A stretch of 64,000 bases of DNA, taken from positions 186,001-250,000 of the forward strand of contig NZ_RQFG01000010.1 in NCBI RefSeq assembly GCF_004769235.1, in the 5' to 3' direction. This document shows, in pieces, positions 8,869 to 17,948 of this stretch. Source of the DNA: Leptospira kanakyensis (GTDB lineage Bacteria; Spirochaetota; Leptospiria; Leptospirales; Leptospiraceae). The notes under the pieces are model-generated. The model was not told where the DNA came from, did not search any database, and worked only from the letters and a program-made list of their open reading frames with translations. Within the stretch, counting starts at the first letter, position 1; the number at the start of each line of letters is the position of its first letter. A program made the translations under genes and the position numbers.

Positions 8869-10445
8869 CAAATCCTCCTGGCAAAATTTCCGAATCACCC
8901 ACCATCCCAAATAAAAATAAAGGTAGTGGTAAAAAATTTGATATTGGTTCTTTATTAGAAGAAGGACCTCTTCCCATTGCTGGGGAAACAAGTCATACCT
9001 CTAGTTTAGATGAAAAACTACGGAAGGCTTATTTTTGGATTACTAACTTTGCCATCATCAATCCATTTTATGACATTGAATATAATGACAGTCCTCCCTT
9101 AAAGTTTACTTTAGGAGATTCTAAATCCACAGTCACCCTTCCCACTGCACAAAGTTATTCGAGTTTTGTTTTACTTCCCCTGCTTACCCTCATTGTAAGA
9201 GGTAAATGTTTGTTAGTTGGTGGGCCTGGACGTGGTAAAACCGCTTCCGCCATTCTTATGGGTGTGATTGCCGGTTATCCAATCAAAGAAATCAAACGAG
9301 CCATCCAACATGGACAACCCCAAATGACAATCACCGATTTACTTGGAAATCCCCTCCCGAGTGATATGATGCAAGCCAAGTCCATGGATGAAATCAAAAT
9401 CGCTTGGAGGAAGTGGCTTGGAATGCAAATCAAAATCATTGATGAATACAATCGGATTCCCACAAGAACACAATCGGCCCTTCTCACCATTATGGGAGAT
9501 AACTATGCTGAAATCTACGACCAAATTTACGAATGTCCAGATGCAGCCTGGTATTTAACAGCCAACGATGATGCAGGAGGTGGAACCTACCAAGTCATCG
9601 AAGCCCTTCGTGACCGGATCGACATTGTGGTGAAGGCTCCTCACTTTAACACACGTTTCATTAAGGATTTAATCCAAAGAGTGGAAGAAGGATACAAACC
9701 GGAAACACTTGTTCCTAAAGAAATTGTTTTTTCCGAAGCAGAAATTAAAACCATCAATGCTGAAATCAGAAATGTGATTTTTCCTCCAAAACTTCGTCGT
9801 CGGATGGAATTTTTCACCTCCCAATTTGAATTTATGGAATATGCGGGAGAACAATTAGAATATAAAACCAAAGATACCGCCAAACTGAGTACAGTTGATT
9901 TTTCTGTTCTCAGTTCTGCGGAAACCGGTAAAGACAAAACTAAGGATTTAGGTTCACAAACCAAAAATGGCCTGAGTGTTCGTGCTATTTTCACTTGTAT
10001 CAATTATGCAAAAGCCCTCGCCTACTTTCGCGGCCTAAACGAAGTGAGTTTAGATGATCTCAGCCATGTTTTACCATTTGTCCTTCATGACAAATTGGTT
10101 CAAAACGCAGACTCACCTTTTTTTGAAGATGCTGAGAACAAAGTGTATCGCAGCGACCGAGTGAGTTGGATTCGAAAACTTTTTAGTTTGTCCTTAAGTG
10201 AATATGACAGACTTGGGCTGGATAAAAATGATGTGATCTCAAATCTATCGGAAAGGTTTGAAGAAGGTTTAGAAGGACTTTCCGCAAAAGACACCAAACA
10301 AAGATTAGTTGAAATTGAAAAAGAAATTGAGGTCATGGCCAAACAAAGAAAGTTGTATGGCCATATGTTTGATGATGTATTAAAACTAAAATATTTACAC
10401 CAAAGGTATACCAATTACCTCAAATGGGTGGAATCAAATGTATGA
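8865..10445 (+). CDS. MoxR-type AAA+ ATPase
   Basis: A 526-residue ATPase; I use the ATG that overlaps the upstream TGA, not the in-frame codon 33 bases earlier. Walker A is GGPGRGKT (119-126); the Walker B region reads IIDEYNRIPTRTQSALL (191-207), close to the LxDEINRxPPRTQSALL signature of MoxR ATPases but with Tyr in place of Ile. Sensor/lid helices follow, and a further charged helical tail extends to the C-terminus, making it longer than ordinary MoxR (about 330 residues). MoxR proteins remodel or insert cofactors into targets together with VWA-domain partners; the VWA partner is encoded two genes downstream. Confidence 0.9.
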   Translation: MTNPPGKISESPTIPNKNKGSGKKFDIGSLLEEGPLPIAGETSHTSSLDEKLRKAYFWITNFAIINPFYDIEYNDSPPLKFTLGDSKSTVTLPTAQSYSSFVLLPLLTLIVRGKCLLVGGPGRGKTASAILMGVIAGYPIKEIKRAIQHGQPQMTITDLLGNPLPSDMMQAKSMDEIKIAWRKWLGMQIKIIDEYNRIPTRTQSALLTIMGDNYAEIYDQIYECPDAAWYLTANDDAGGGTYQVIEALRDRIDIVVKAPHFNTRFIKDLIQRVEEGYKPETLVPKEIVFSEAEIKTINAEIRNVIFPPKLRRRMEFFTSQFEFMEYAGEQLEYKTKDTAKLSTVDFSVLSSAETGKDKTKDLGSQTKNGLSVRAIFTCINYAKALAYFRGLNEVSLDDLSHVLPFVLHDKLVQNADSPFFEDAENKVYRSDRVSWIRKLFSLSLSEYDRLGLDKNDVISNLSERFEEGLEGLSAKDTKQRLVEIEKEIEVMAKQRKLYGHMFDDVLKLKYLHQRYTNYLKWVESNV

Positions 10446-11398
10446 ACCCACTATTTTGGAAAGAAATCCTCTTAAAAAATCGAGACCTTTGTAATCATCT
10501 GGTTTTAACAGAAAAGAAAACAAATCCGAATTTTTCAGAAGATATCCTTTCAGAAAACCTAGTTCCTTTTTTTACGACCTTCTCTCCTGCGAAAAAGGAG
10601 GAAATTACTGAGGAGACTGTCCTTTCCTTATTCCAAATCTTAGTTACACTTGTTTCCAAAAACTTTTTCAAACAAAATCCACAACTGACTCATCTCTTTT
10701 TAGAAACATTAAGTTCCTATGATTTTGTGAAAAACGAGAACCTAACAGAGTGTATTTCCTATTTGGTCAATGCCCTCGTAAAAGTGGAAGGATCAAAAAA
10801 AGAAATTTTTCTAAAAAGAATCCAATCCTTTTCGAAGTTCACATCTACCGTGGAGGAATGGAAAATCCTTTTGACCGTTTTTGCTTGGGCCAGTGGGAAA
10901 CCAGAATACAGAGAAGAGGCCAAAACAAAATTTAAAATTTTACCTTTAACCTTAAAAGAACAAATCCAATCGATCGTGGGAATTGACGAGGAAACATTAT
11001 CCTATCCTTTCCCCAAAAAAAAAGGCCCTCCAAAAGAAACCGATCCTATCCTTTTTAGAGTCATCCCTGGTTATACCTTGTTTGGTGGCCAATTCCAAGA
11101 AGTCCCCAAACTCAATTCGAACCTACAGACTGAATCCGATCCTTTTGTTGTGACTTCGGGACTCAATCAATTTACCCTATACTTAGATCAATTCGGCACC
11201 AATATCATTTCCAAAGAAAAAGTATTGGTCTCCGAAAAACAAAAAATCGTTACCATCCAATCTTCGTTTTGGAAACTCATTGTGAGTAAAAAACTAGATC
11301 TAAAGCAGATCGCATCTGTCGTTGAATCCGAAGAATTCATTCTCTGTACTTTACAGAATTCCTATAATCTCTATCTGTTTTATTTAGGATCTACGTAA
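10442..11398 (+). CDS. Unknown protein of the MoxR/VWA operon
   Basis: A 318-residue protein with no family I recognise. The start is set at the ATG that overlaps the preceding TGA (ATGA). The first 170 residues look all-helical, with repeated amphipathic helices that could be a HEAT/ARM-like scaffold; then a Lys/Pro-rich linker (PKKKGPPKE); then a beta-rich C-terminal part (about 205-318). No signal peptide or membrane helix is seen, so it should be cytoplasmic. In MoxR-VWA ternary systems a third, poorly conserved partner lies next to the ATPase; this may be that partner, but only by position. Its stop abuts the next ATG (TAAATG). Confidence 0.75.
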   Translation: MNPLFWKEILLKNRDLCNHLVLTEKKTNPNFSEDILSENLVPFFTTFSPAKKEEITEETVLSLFQILVTLVSKNFFKQNPQLTHLFLETLSSYDFVKNENLTECISYLVNALVKVEGSKKEIFLKRIQSFSKFTSTVEEWKILLTVFAWASGKPEYREEAKTKFKILPLTLKEQIQSIVGIDEETLSYPFPKKKGPPKETDPILFRVIPGYTLFGGQFQEVPKLNSNLQTESDPFVVTSGLNQFTLYLDQFGTNIISKEKVLVSEKQKIVTIQSSFWKLIVSKKLDLKQIASVVESEEFILCTLQNSYNLYLFYLGST

Positions 11399-13051
11399 AT
11401 GGATTTTGTTAAAAAATGGGAGGAACGTTGGGACGAGGCACTCAAACTTTGGAGTGACTACGTCAAATTAACACCTGCTAAATTTCTATTCTCTGCATCA
11501 GAAGAAAAAGTGGAGGGCCTCACAGGATCTTTTGCCGCCATTCGTTTGTTAGACCATAGAGTCCTTCTCTCCGTCGAACAAATCCAAAAATACAAATTGG
11601 AAGACTATCCTCTAGAAATCATGGGTCATGAAATTGGACATCACGTGTACTGTCCTGGGGACTTAACAGACCAAGCCAAACTCATATACTTAGCCGGACT
11701 TGCCCTTCCGAGACTTGGCCATCTAACATCTACTATAGTGAATGTTTATGAAGACCTATACATCAATGACCACTTAAAACGTTACCAACATTTGCGAATG
11801 GAGGAAGTTTACCAAAGGATTGGAAAAAACAAAGATCGGTTTTGGAATTTTTACATGCGAACCTATGAATTGTTATGGGCACTTCCCTCTGAAACATTAA
11901 CCGATGGTAAGGTAGATGATTTGATCCAATCCGACGCAAGTCTTGTTTGCCGAATGATTCGAAACTTTCCCAATGATTGGCAAAAAGGAATGTTTGATTT
12001 TGCAAGTATCTGTTTTCCCTATTTTTTTGATGAAAATGGAGTCGGTAGTTCTAACATACAAAATCTTTCTACGATCTTAGATACTTTAGATGCGGGGAAA
12101 GGAATGACTCCACCTTCCGGAATCACAGACATCGAAGTAGAATCAGAAATTTTTTCATCGGAAATTGGCTCACTCACAAAAAGGGAATTAGGCCCTGCTG
12201 ACTTTTCCTCCATCTGTAAAGCCATGGGGATTGAAGCAGATATTTCGGACATTGTGTACAGATTTTATAAAGACAAAGCTCTTCCACATCTTGTTCCTTT
12301 TCCTGAGTTACGAACCCCTGGAGCCAAAGAAAATATCTTAGAAGGAAATGAACTTTGGGATCCCGGTTCTCCTATCGAACAAATCAATTGGATTGAATCT
12401 ACCATCCGAAGTCCCATCGTAGTTCCAGGTTATACCACCGTCGAAGATTTATATGGGGAAGTTGAATCCATGGAAGTGAGAACAAATCCAATCGACTTAG
12501 ATCTGTTTGTTGATTGTTCTGGATCTATGCCGAACCCCCAAACAAGTTTGTCTTATCTAACACTTGCTGGCGCTATTATATCTTTGTCGGCATTAAGAAC
12601 GGGAAGTTCGGTTCGTGTGACCTTATGGTCCGGGGAAAAAGAATATGAAACTACAAATGGATTCATTCGTAACGAAAAGGAAATTTTAAAAGTTCTCACG
12701 GGATATTTTGGTGGTGGAACTTGTTTTCCTTTAGATCTCTTAGAGGAAGGTTACAAAGAAAAACCAAAACGCAAAAGGCATATCCTCATCATTTCTGATG
12801 ATGGAATTGATACTATGTTCACACAAAAATTTCCAAGAGACCCAAGGTCCATCGCAAAAAATGCCTTAGAAAAAGCAGAAGGCGGTGGTTCTATGGTTTT
12901 GCAACTCTACAATCCAAAAGGGAACTCAATCGTAAATGAAATGGGAAAATCCGGTTGGGAAATTTACCCCATATCCAATTGGGAAGATTTAATCCAGTTC
13001 AGTAAAGAATTTGTACAAAGAAATTATGTTAGAAATCAGATATTACGTTAA
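11399..13051 (+). CDS. HExxH metallopeptidase-like plus VWA-domain protein
   Basis: A 550-residue cytoplasmic protein combining two modules. The N-terminal part has a zinc-peptidase motif HEIGH (77-81) followed by NVYEDLYIND (115-124), whose E118 or D119 could be the third metal ligand; this matches the putative metallopeptidase domain found in front of DUF2201/VWA-like proteins. The C-terminal part is a VWA domain with a complete-looking MIDAS: DCSGS (372-376), GGGT and ISDDG. It abuts the upstream unknown gene with no gap and overlaps the downstream gene by 26 bases. Together with the MoxR-type ATPase this forms an ATPase-VWA pair, here with a possible protease activity. Confidence 0.88.
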   Translation: MDFVKKWEERWDEALKLWSDYVKLTPAKFLFSASEEKVEGLTGSFAAIRLLDHRVLLSVEQIQKYKLEDYPLEIMGHEIGHHVYCPGDLTDQAKLIYLAGLALPRLGHLTSTIVNVYEDLYINDHLKRYQHLRMEEVYQRIGKNKDRFWNFYMRTYELLWALPSETLTDGKVDDLIQSDASLVCRMIRNFPNDWQKGMFDFASICFPYFFDENGVGSSNIQNLSTILDTLDAGKGMTPPSGITDIEVESEIFSSEIGSLTKRELGPADFSSICKAMGIEADISDIVYRFYKDKALPHLVPFPELRTPGAKENILEGNELWDPGSPIEQINWIESTIRSPIVVPGYTTVEDLYGEVESMEVRTNPIDLDLFVDCSGSMPNPQTSLSYLTLAGAIISLSALRTGSSVRVTLWSGEKEYETTNGFIRNEKEILKVLTGYFGGGTCFPLDLLEEGYKEKPKRKRHILIISDDGIDTMFTQKFPRDPRSIAKNALEKAEGGGSMVLQLYNPKGNSIVNEMGKSGWEIYPISNWEDLIQFSKEFVQRNYVRNQILR

Positions 13052-13589
13052 ACAAATACTTAACTTTCCTACTTTATCTGTGGACTTACAAACTTTGTCT
13101 CTAGATGCAATGTGGTTTGATGCTTTGTTAACAAAAAGAAAAGAAAACCTCACACCCATTTTCGAAAAACCAATCGATTCCCTCACAAACATAAACTCAA
13201 ATTTAAATATAAAAGCAACTCACGCCATCCTCGCCTATGTATTGTTTGATCCAGATTCCAAAATTCCTGAAATTGATATAAAAAAATTAAGAACCTATCT
13301 TTTGGAAACAATTCCTACACTTTGTGCGCTAGTGAATCCTTATACCGAATGGATGAAAGATGCGGAACGAGCCGAAGAACTCGTTCGAAGTTTATTTCAT
13401 ACATTAGATTTATTACCGGCTAACGAAACAAAATCTTATTTTGAAGATCGATTTCGTTCCATTGATTCTAGAGAAAGAATTCGAATCTTAGAACAAACTA
13501 AGATGGCCCAGGAAAGAGCCAAAGAAATCCTTCGGCAAATGAAACAAAAAGAAGAGGAAGAAGCTGCCTCCAAATACAATCGTGAGTGA
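13026..13589 (+). CDS. Helical protein of unknown function in the MoxR/VWA operon
   Basis: A 187-residue protein starting at an ATG inside the end of the VWA gene (26-base overlap), which implies translational coupling. It is predicted to be almost entirely helical; the last 50 residues are a charged helix rich in Glu, Lys and Arg (RERIRILEQTKMAQERAKEI) ending in EEEEAASKYNRE, likely coiled coil. No signal peptide, membrane helix or catalytic motif is seen. It is not recognised. Its stop overlaps the GTG start of the next gene. By position it is a candidate partner or adaptor for the VWA/ATPase pair. Confidence 0.75.
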   Translation: MLEIRYYVKQILNFPTLSVDLQTLSLDAMWFDALLTKRKENLTPIFEKPIDSLTNINSNLNIKATHAILAYVLFDPDSKIPEIDIKKLRTYLLETIPTLCALVNPYTEWMKDAERAEELVRSLFHTLDLLPANETKSYFEDRFRSIDSRERIRILEQTKMAQERAKEILRQMKQKEEEEAASKYNRE

Positions 13590-15042
13590 TTTCAAAAAAA
13601 AACGAAACACCCCACTCGTGACAGAAAGTTGGGAGAGGGAATTGAATCGATTTTTAGAATCACCTCATGCCCCAATTTGGAATGCAAACATAGGTGACCG
13701 AATCCAAAAAGATGATTTTGATTTTGTAGAGGATTTTAAAAAAGTATTTTATGATTCCAAAAAAAATCAAACTTATCTAGGACGAGAAGGTGCTATAGAG
13801 TATGTTCGAAAGAATTTATATCTATCTACTTTTTTCCAAGACCAATTGAAAGGGATAGAATTTGCAGAGAATTTTGAATCCATTCCTTTCACCACAAGAG
13901 AAGACCTCCAATCCAAAATCACTGAAATCATTCCGATTGGGATGGACTTAGAACGAATGGTCATCAATCCTACATCGGGAACTACGGGAAAGCCAATCCT
14001 TGCGCCAAACCATCCGAAAGCTATTGGTTGTTATGTGCCTCTTATCGAATGGACAGTAGAAAAATATGGAGTGATTCCTATCCACAATCCAAAATCTACA
14101 TTTGCCATCCAACTCTGTTACCAAGAGAATACAATTGTTTATGCAACAACTCATAGTTTGGCGGGTGGTGCCAAGTTTGCAAAAATCAATCTCCACCCCC
14201 ATTCCTGGAAAAACCCAAACGATATAGAAACATTTATAAAAGAATCTTCTCCACAAATTCTAACAGGAGATCCTTATTCATTAGAATCTGCCATGAAGAT
14301 GAGTTTAAACTACAAACCAGAGGCCATTCATTCCACAGCTTTAGAGTTAACAACAAGTTTACGAGAGAAACTAAGGGAACACTTTCACTGCCCTGTAATC
14401 AATTCCTATTCTTTAAATGAATCTGGCCCCATAGCTTATGCCTGTAAAACAAATCCTGAATGGATGCATGTCTTACCACATGATATTTATATAGAGATTA
14501 TTTCTAGTGAAACGGGAGAAGTCCTTCCATCTGGAAATATAGGAGAAATTGTTGTGACTGGCGGAAGGAATCCTTTCCTTCCTTTACTCCGCTACAAAAC
14601 AGGAGACAGAGGAGAGTTTCAATACGGCCGTTGCAGTTGTGGTGATTTTTTTCCTCGCCTGCGATTGTTATCTGGAAGAAAACCTGTGTATTTCTTTAAA
14701 CTGAATGGAGAAACTGTAAACCCAATCGACGTGGCAAGAATTCTCCGCAGAAATCCACATATTTACCAATTCCAGATGGAACAATATACAAAAGAAAATT
14801 TTATTTGTCGTGTTTCCGCTTCGAATGAATTTTTAGATTTACCAGTGGTGAGTGAAAGTACAAAACCAGAATCAAACTTTGTGACTCCAAAGAACCCTTT
14901 GCAAATCGAACTAAAAACAGAATTGGAAAACCTTTTAGGAATTGGTTCTCATGTAAAGTTTGACACCAACTTTCCGTTAGATGGGAGAAAACAAATCGCC
15001 TTTATCAATTCTTATCTAGATACTCTGGAAAAATCAAAATGA
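13582..15042 (+). CDS. PaaK-like adenylate-forming enzyme
   Basis: A 486-residue member of the ANL superfamily close to phenylacetate-CoA ligases. It starts with GTG inside the end of the previous gene. The phosphate-binding loop is NPTSGTTGKP (about 132-141), followed by YSLNESGP (A5-like) and RYKTGDRG (A7-like), then a CSCGD segment and the C-terminal lid with SGRKPVYFFKLNG, as in PaaK proteins. These enzymes activate a carboxylate as an acyl-adenylate and usually pass it to CoA. No phenylacetate pathway genes are near, so the substrate is unknown. Its stop overlaps the next ATG (ATGA). Confidence 0.85.
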   Translation: MSDFKKKRNTPLVTESWERELNRFLESPHAPIWNANIGDRIQKDDFDFVEDFKKVFYDSKKNQTYLGREGAIEYVRKNLYLSTFFQDQLKGIEFAENFESIPFTTREDLQSKITEIIPIGMDLERMVINPTSGTTGKPILAPNHPKAIGCYVPLIEWTVEKYGVIPIHNPKSTFAIQLCYQENTIVYATTHSLAGGAKFAKINLHPHSWKNPNDIETFIKESSPQILTGDPYSLESAMKMSLNYKPEAIHSTALELTTSLREKLREHFHCPVINSYSLNESGPIAYACKTNPEWMHVLPHDIYIEIISSETGEVLPSGNIGEIVVTGGRNPFLPLLRYKTGDRGEFQYGRCSCGDFFPRLRLLSGRKPVYFFKLNGETVNPIDVARILRRNPHIYQFQMEQYTKENFICRVSASNEFLDLPVVSESTKPESNFVTPKNPLQIELKTELENLLGIGSHVKFDTNFPLDGRKQIAFINSYLDTLEKSK

Positions 15043-16067
15043 CCCATGGCTTAGTTCTTGGAAAATTTTATCCTCCTCACAAAGGACATATCCATCTCAT
15101 TACAGAGGCAAAAAAAAAATGCGACGAACTCACAGTCCTGATTTGTTCCTTACAACGAGAACAAATTCCTGGAGATTTACGCTTCAGTTGGATGGTGTCT
15201 TTATTTCCCGATCCGAAAATTCGAATTGTTTGGGTTCAGGATGAAAATCCGCAATATCCAGAGGAAGATCCCGATTTTTGGAATCTCTGGCGAAATACGA
15301 TTGAGACTCACACGAAAAAGAAAGTGGATATCCTTTTTACTTCAGAGGAATATGGTGAGCCACTTTCAAAAGTGCTTGGGTGTAATCATACACTGATTGA
15401 CTTAAATCGAAACCAAGTACCCGTCTCTGCCACAAAAATCAGAGAGGCTCCTTTAAGTCATTGGGAATGGATTCCGGAACTCATCAGGCCCTACTTTGTA
15501 AAACGTATCGTTCTCACGGGAAGTGAATCCGTTGGGAAAACCAGTTTAGCCAAAATTCTTGCAGAAGAATTCCAAACCAATTGGATTCCTGAATTTGCTC
15601 GTGAATATTTGGAATCAAAAGTTGGCCCAATGGACGAATCCGATTTTTTGCCCATTGCCAAAGGCCATCTTTTCTCAGAAGTAGAAGCGGCAAAAACTTC
15701 CAATGGAATTTTAATTTTAGATACGGATCTACTCACAACCAAAGTATACTTAGAAAGATACTACGAGTCAGAAATCCCTTGGCTCACAGAACGTGCATTA
15801 GGTTTAAAATATGATGCCTCTTTATTTCTAGACATTGATATTCCATGGATAGAGGACAAATTACGAGATTTAGGGGAAGAACGAGAATCCATGCGAACTC
15901 GTTTTTTACAAGCAATGAAAGATGCACAAAGGAGTTTTCATTGGATTCGAGGGGATTACCAGACAAGAGAAAAAGAGGCAATTAAAATCATAAATCATTT
16001 GAAATCGGAACCAATGAACAGAGAATCGTTCACTTTAGAACAGCGGCGTTTACGTAATTTTGAATGA
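15039..16067 (+). CDS. nadR: NadR-like NMN adenylyltransferase / nicotinamide riboside kinase
   Basis: A 342-residue two-domain enzyme. The N-terminal nucleotidyltransferase domain has GKFYPPHKGHIHL (residues 7-19, the HxGH motif) and SATKIRE (about 130-136). The C-terminal kinase domain has a P-loop GSESVGKTS (about 160-168) and a DTDLLTTKVY motif. In NadR these convert nicotinamide riboside to NMN and then NAD+. The helix-turn-helix domain of the E. coli repressor is absent, as in many NadR proteins outside enterobacteria. The ATG overlaps the PaaK-like gene's TGA, and its 3' end overlaps the convergent oxygenase gene by 38 bases. Confidence 0.87.
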   Translation: MTHGLVLGKFYPPHKGHIHLITEAKKKCDELTVLICSLQREQIPGDLRFSWMVSLFPDPKIRIVWVQDENPQYPEEDPDFWNLWRNTIETHTKKKVDILFTSEEYGEPLSKVLGCNHTLIDLNRNQVPVSATKIREAPLSHWEWIPELIRPYFVKRIVLTGSESVGKTSLAKILAEEFQTNWIPEFAREYLESKVGPMDESDFLPIAKGHLFSEVEAAKTSNGILILDTDLLTTKVYLERYYESEIPWLTERALGLKYDASLFLDIDIPWIEDKLRDLGEERESMRTRFLQAMKDAQRSFHWIRGDYQTREKEAIKIINHLKSEPMNRESFTLEQRRLRNFE

Positions 16068-16881
16068 CCTCACTTGGCAGAATCCTACCATCCATTAAAT
16101 TTTTCATCTCATACAGTGTGGTTCCCGTGGAACGGTTGTCAGTATTTTCTGGGCCGAGATGGTTCCGAATGACCGAACCCAAAACAAAACGAATTTCCAT
16201 ACTAAACCGCGAAAAACCTAGGTTATTTTCTTCGGTTCCATGCAAATGATGAGAGGAAAATAAAAAGTATTCTCCAAAATCCCCAGAAACAGAAAATTGT
16301 TTTGGATCCTTTGGCATCAAGTTTGGTTTAGGAAATATTTTCTCCGCCAAACGAGAGTGAGATGTTGCCTGGAATCCACCTGTTTCCAACCAATGGTTGT
16401 AATCAAACAAATGGGAATTATTGGCAATGGGATTTTGAAAATAGGATGGATACAAAGTAAATCCAGCCCCTGGATTCACAAGAGTGATGGGAATCCAAAT
16501 ATTGATTTGGTTTTCGGGATTGGCATACCAAGGATCTCTATGGATATAAAGAACAGATTCGGATCCAGGTTGATTGTGAAATCCATTCGGAACGCAGCGC
16601 AGACGAAATAAATCTACATAAACATCAAAAGGATCCATCCCCCACGATTCAAAAAGTGGATAAAGGAATTTTTTTAAAGATAGATTTTCATAAATTCGAG
16701 TTCGAATTTTTTCCATCCTGGATGCCAAATCCAAATAAGGAATGGAAGAACTAACAAAAACAGGATCTCCTTCAGAGAATTCTTCGTTAATGTAATCTTT
16801 GATTGTTTTTAGAAAAGGAAAAGAAGGATCAGGGAATAAACCAGACAAGGTTTCACCGACGAACAGACGTTCAAGTAACAT
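16030..16881 (-). CDS. Putative Fe(II)/2-oxoglutarate-dependent oxygenase
   Basis: A 283-residue protein resembling the phytanoyl-CoA dioxygenase-like branch of Fe(II)/2OG oxygenases. The facial triad is suggested by HRD (H114, D116) in LYIHRDPWY, followed by a beta strand (INIWIPI), and a distal His in FSSHHLHGTEENN (211-220) with a 2OG-binding Arg about 10-20 residues later (FSRFSMEIRF). The substrate is unknown. It is the last gene of a three-gene minus-strand group, with its start overlapping the 87-residue gene upstream by 11 bases. Its 3' end runs 38 bases into the end of the convergent nadR gene. Confidence 0.72.
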   Translation of the reverse strand: MLLERLFVGETLSGLFPDPSFPFLKTIKDYINEEFSEGDPVFVSSSIPYLDLASRMEKIRTRIYENLSLKKFLYPLFESWGMDPFDVYVDLFRLRCVPNGFHNQPGSESVLYIHRDPWYANPENQINIWIPITLVNPGAGFTLYPSYFQNPIANNSHLFDYNHWLETGGFQATSHSRLAEKIFPKPNLMPKDPKQFSVSGDFGEYFLFSSHHLHGTEENNLGFSRFSMEIRFVLGSVIRNHLGPENTDNRSTGTTLYEMKNLMDGRILPSEVIQNYVNAAVLK

Positions 16882-17134
16882 TTTCCTTGGACTGTTTACT
16901 AATTTCGTTTTTGAGTTCGATGATACTCATATAAAGATTGGCAAATGTTGTGAGTTGGTTCATCGCATCTTGTAAACCCGCCTTAAACAAAAGTCCGTTG
17001 TCCATATGTTCCCGAAAGATGGTGAGCGGATTTTCCGCTTCCATACTTTCTACGGTTTTTTGGTAAGATTCCATCAGTTCTTTTTTATCTAAAAGAGACT
17101 CTGGAACCTTCCAACCATTGGACAACCGACTCAT
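16871..17134 (-). CDS. Small helical protein, unknown function
   Basis: An 87-residue, probably all-helical protein without Cys, signal peptide or membrane helix. It is squeezed between the ICMT-like methyltransferase (5 bases away) and the oxygenase gene (11-base overlap), all on the minus strand, which argues for a genuine, co-translated gene. The family is not recognised. Confidence 0.65.
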   Translation of the reverse strand: MSRLSNGWKVPESLLDKKELMESYQKTVESMEAENPLTIFREHMDNGLLFKAGLQDAMNQLTTFANLYMSIIELKNEISKQSKENVT

Positions 17135-17139
17135 AAAAA

Positions 17140-17901
17140 CTATCTACCTTCGACTTCGAGAAGTTTGGTGGTCTTTACAATGAGACGTGTGACAACATAG
17201 AACACAAATCCAAATCCCAAAAACCAAGTATGAAACGGTTTCCAAATTCCAGTAATGTCGACAGCACGAAGTGCCGGTTCTTGGAAATAAACTTGGATCA
17301 AATCAAAAACTGTGAATACAACAATGATTCCAAACAAACTTGGATATTCTCGTTTCCAAATATTGCGGAAAGAAAAATCCAAATTTGGTTTTTTGTATCC
17401 AGAAAGTCGAGGGATGAAAGCAGGAGTTTTGTCTGCCCATTCCAAATATCCTTTTGCAAATTTACCACGTAAGAAGTATTCTTCTGCAAAAATGATTCGT
17501 TCGTAATACAAGTAGAAAAACATAATGTATACGAGCGCAAAAGCAAAATCCCGAAGGATAAAAACCGGGCCAAGATACATCAGAAAATTCCCTACATATA
17601 ACGGATGTCTGACTAATGAATAAATTCCGGATTGGTTCACCACATCAGCAACTTGTTGTTTTGTGTTCCTACCAGAGGTATTTTTAGGAGTGTATCCGAT
17701 CGTAAAACATCTAACAAAAAGTCCTGCAAAACTGACTAAAAATGCACCAGATAACCAATACAAATTGGACTCGTAATTCCCTTGGAAATAAGGGACATAC
17801 GGTAGATACAGTAAGGAAAGAAACAAAATGACTCCTGGGATGTAGGAGCGCCATCGGAAGAGAAAATTGCCTTGTTGGTTGAGTTCTTCTATAAGTGCCA
17901 T
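17140..17901 (-). CDS. Isoprenylcysteine methyltransferase-like membrane protein
   Basis: A 253-residue membrane protein with about six or seven helices. The core SLVRHPLYVGNFLMYLG (about 93-109) and the following FLYYERIIFAEEYFL (about 128-142) are the SAM-binding signatures of the ICMT/PEMT-type membrane methyltransferase family. Bacterial members methylate lipids, isoprenoids or small molecules; the substrate here is unknown. It leads the three-gene minus-strand unit with the small helical protein and the oxygenase. It is divergent from the acyltransferase gene at 17949, with only 47 bases between them. Confidence 0.8.
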   Translation of the reverse strand: MALIEELNQQGNFLFRWRSYIPGVILFLSLLYLPYVPYFQGNYESNLYWLSGAFLVSFAGLFVRCFTIGYTPKNTSGRNTKQQVADVVNQSGIYSLVRHPLYVGNFLMYLGPVFILRDFAFALVYIMFFYLYYERIIFAEEYFLRGKFAKGYLEWADKTPAFIPRLSGYKKPNLDFSFRNIWKREYPSLFGIIVVFTVFDLIQVYFQEPALRAVDITGIWKPFHTWFLGFGFVFYVVTRLIVKTTKLLEVEGR

Positions 17902-17948
17902 GTGAATTCGTACTTGCTTCCTTTGATTAAGCTGCCAGCATTCGTCCT

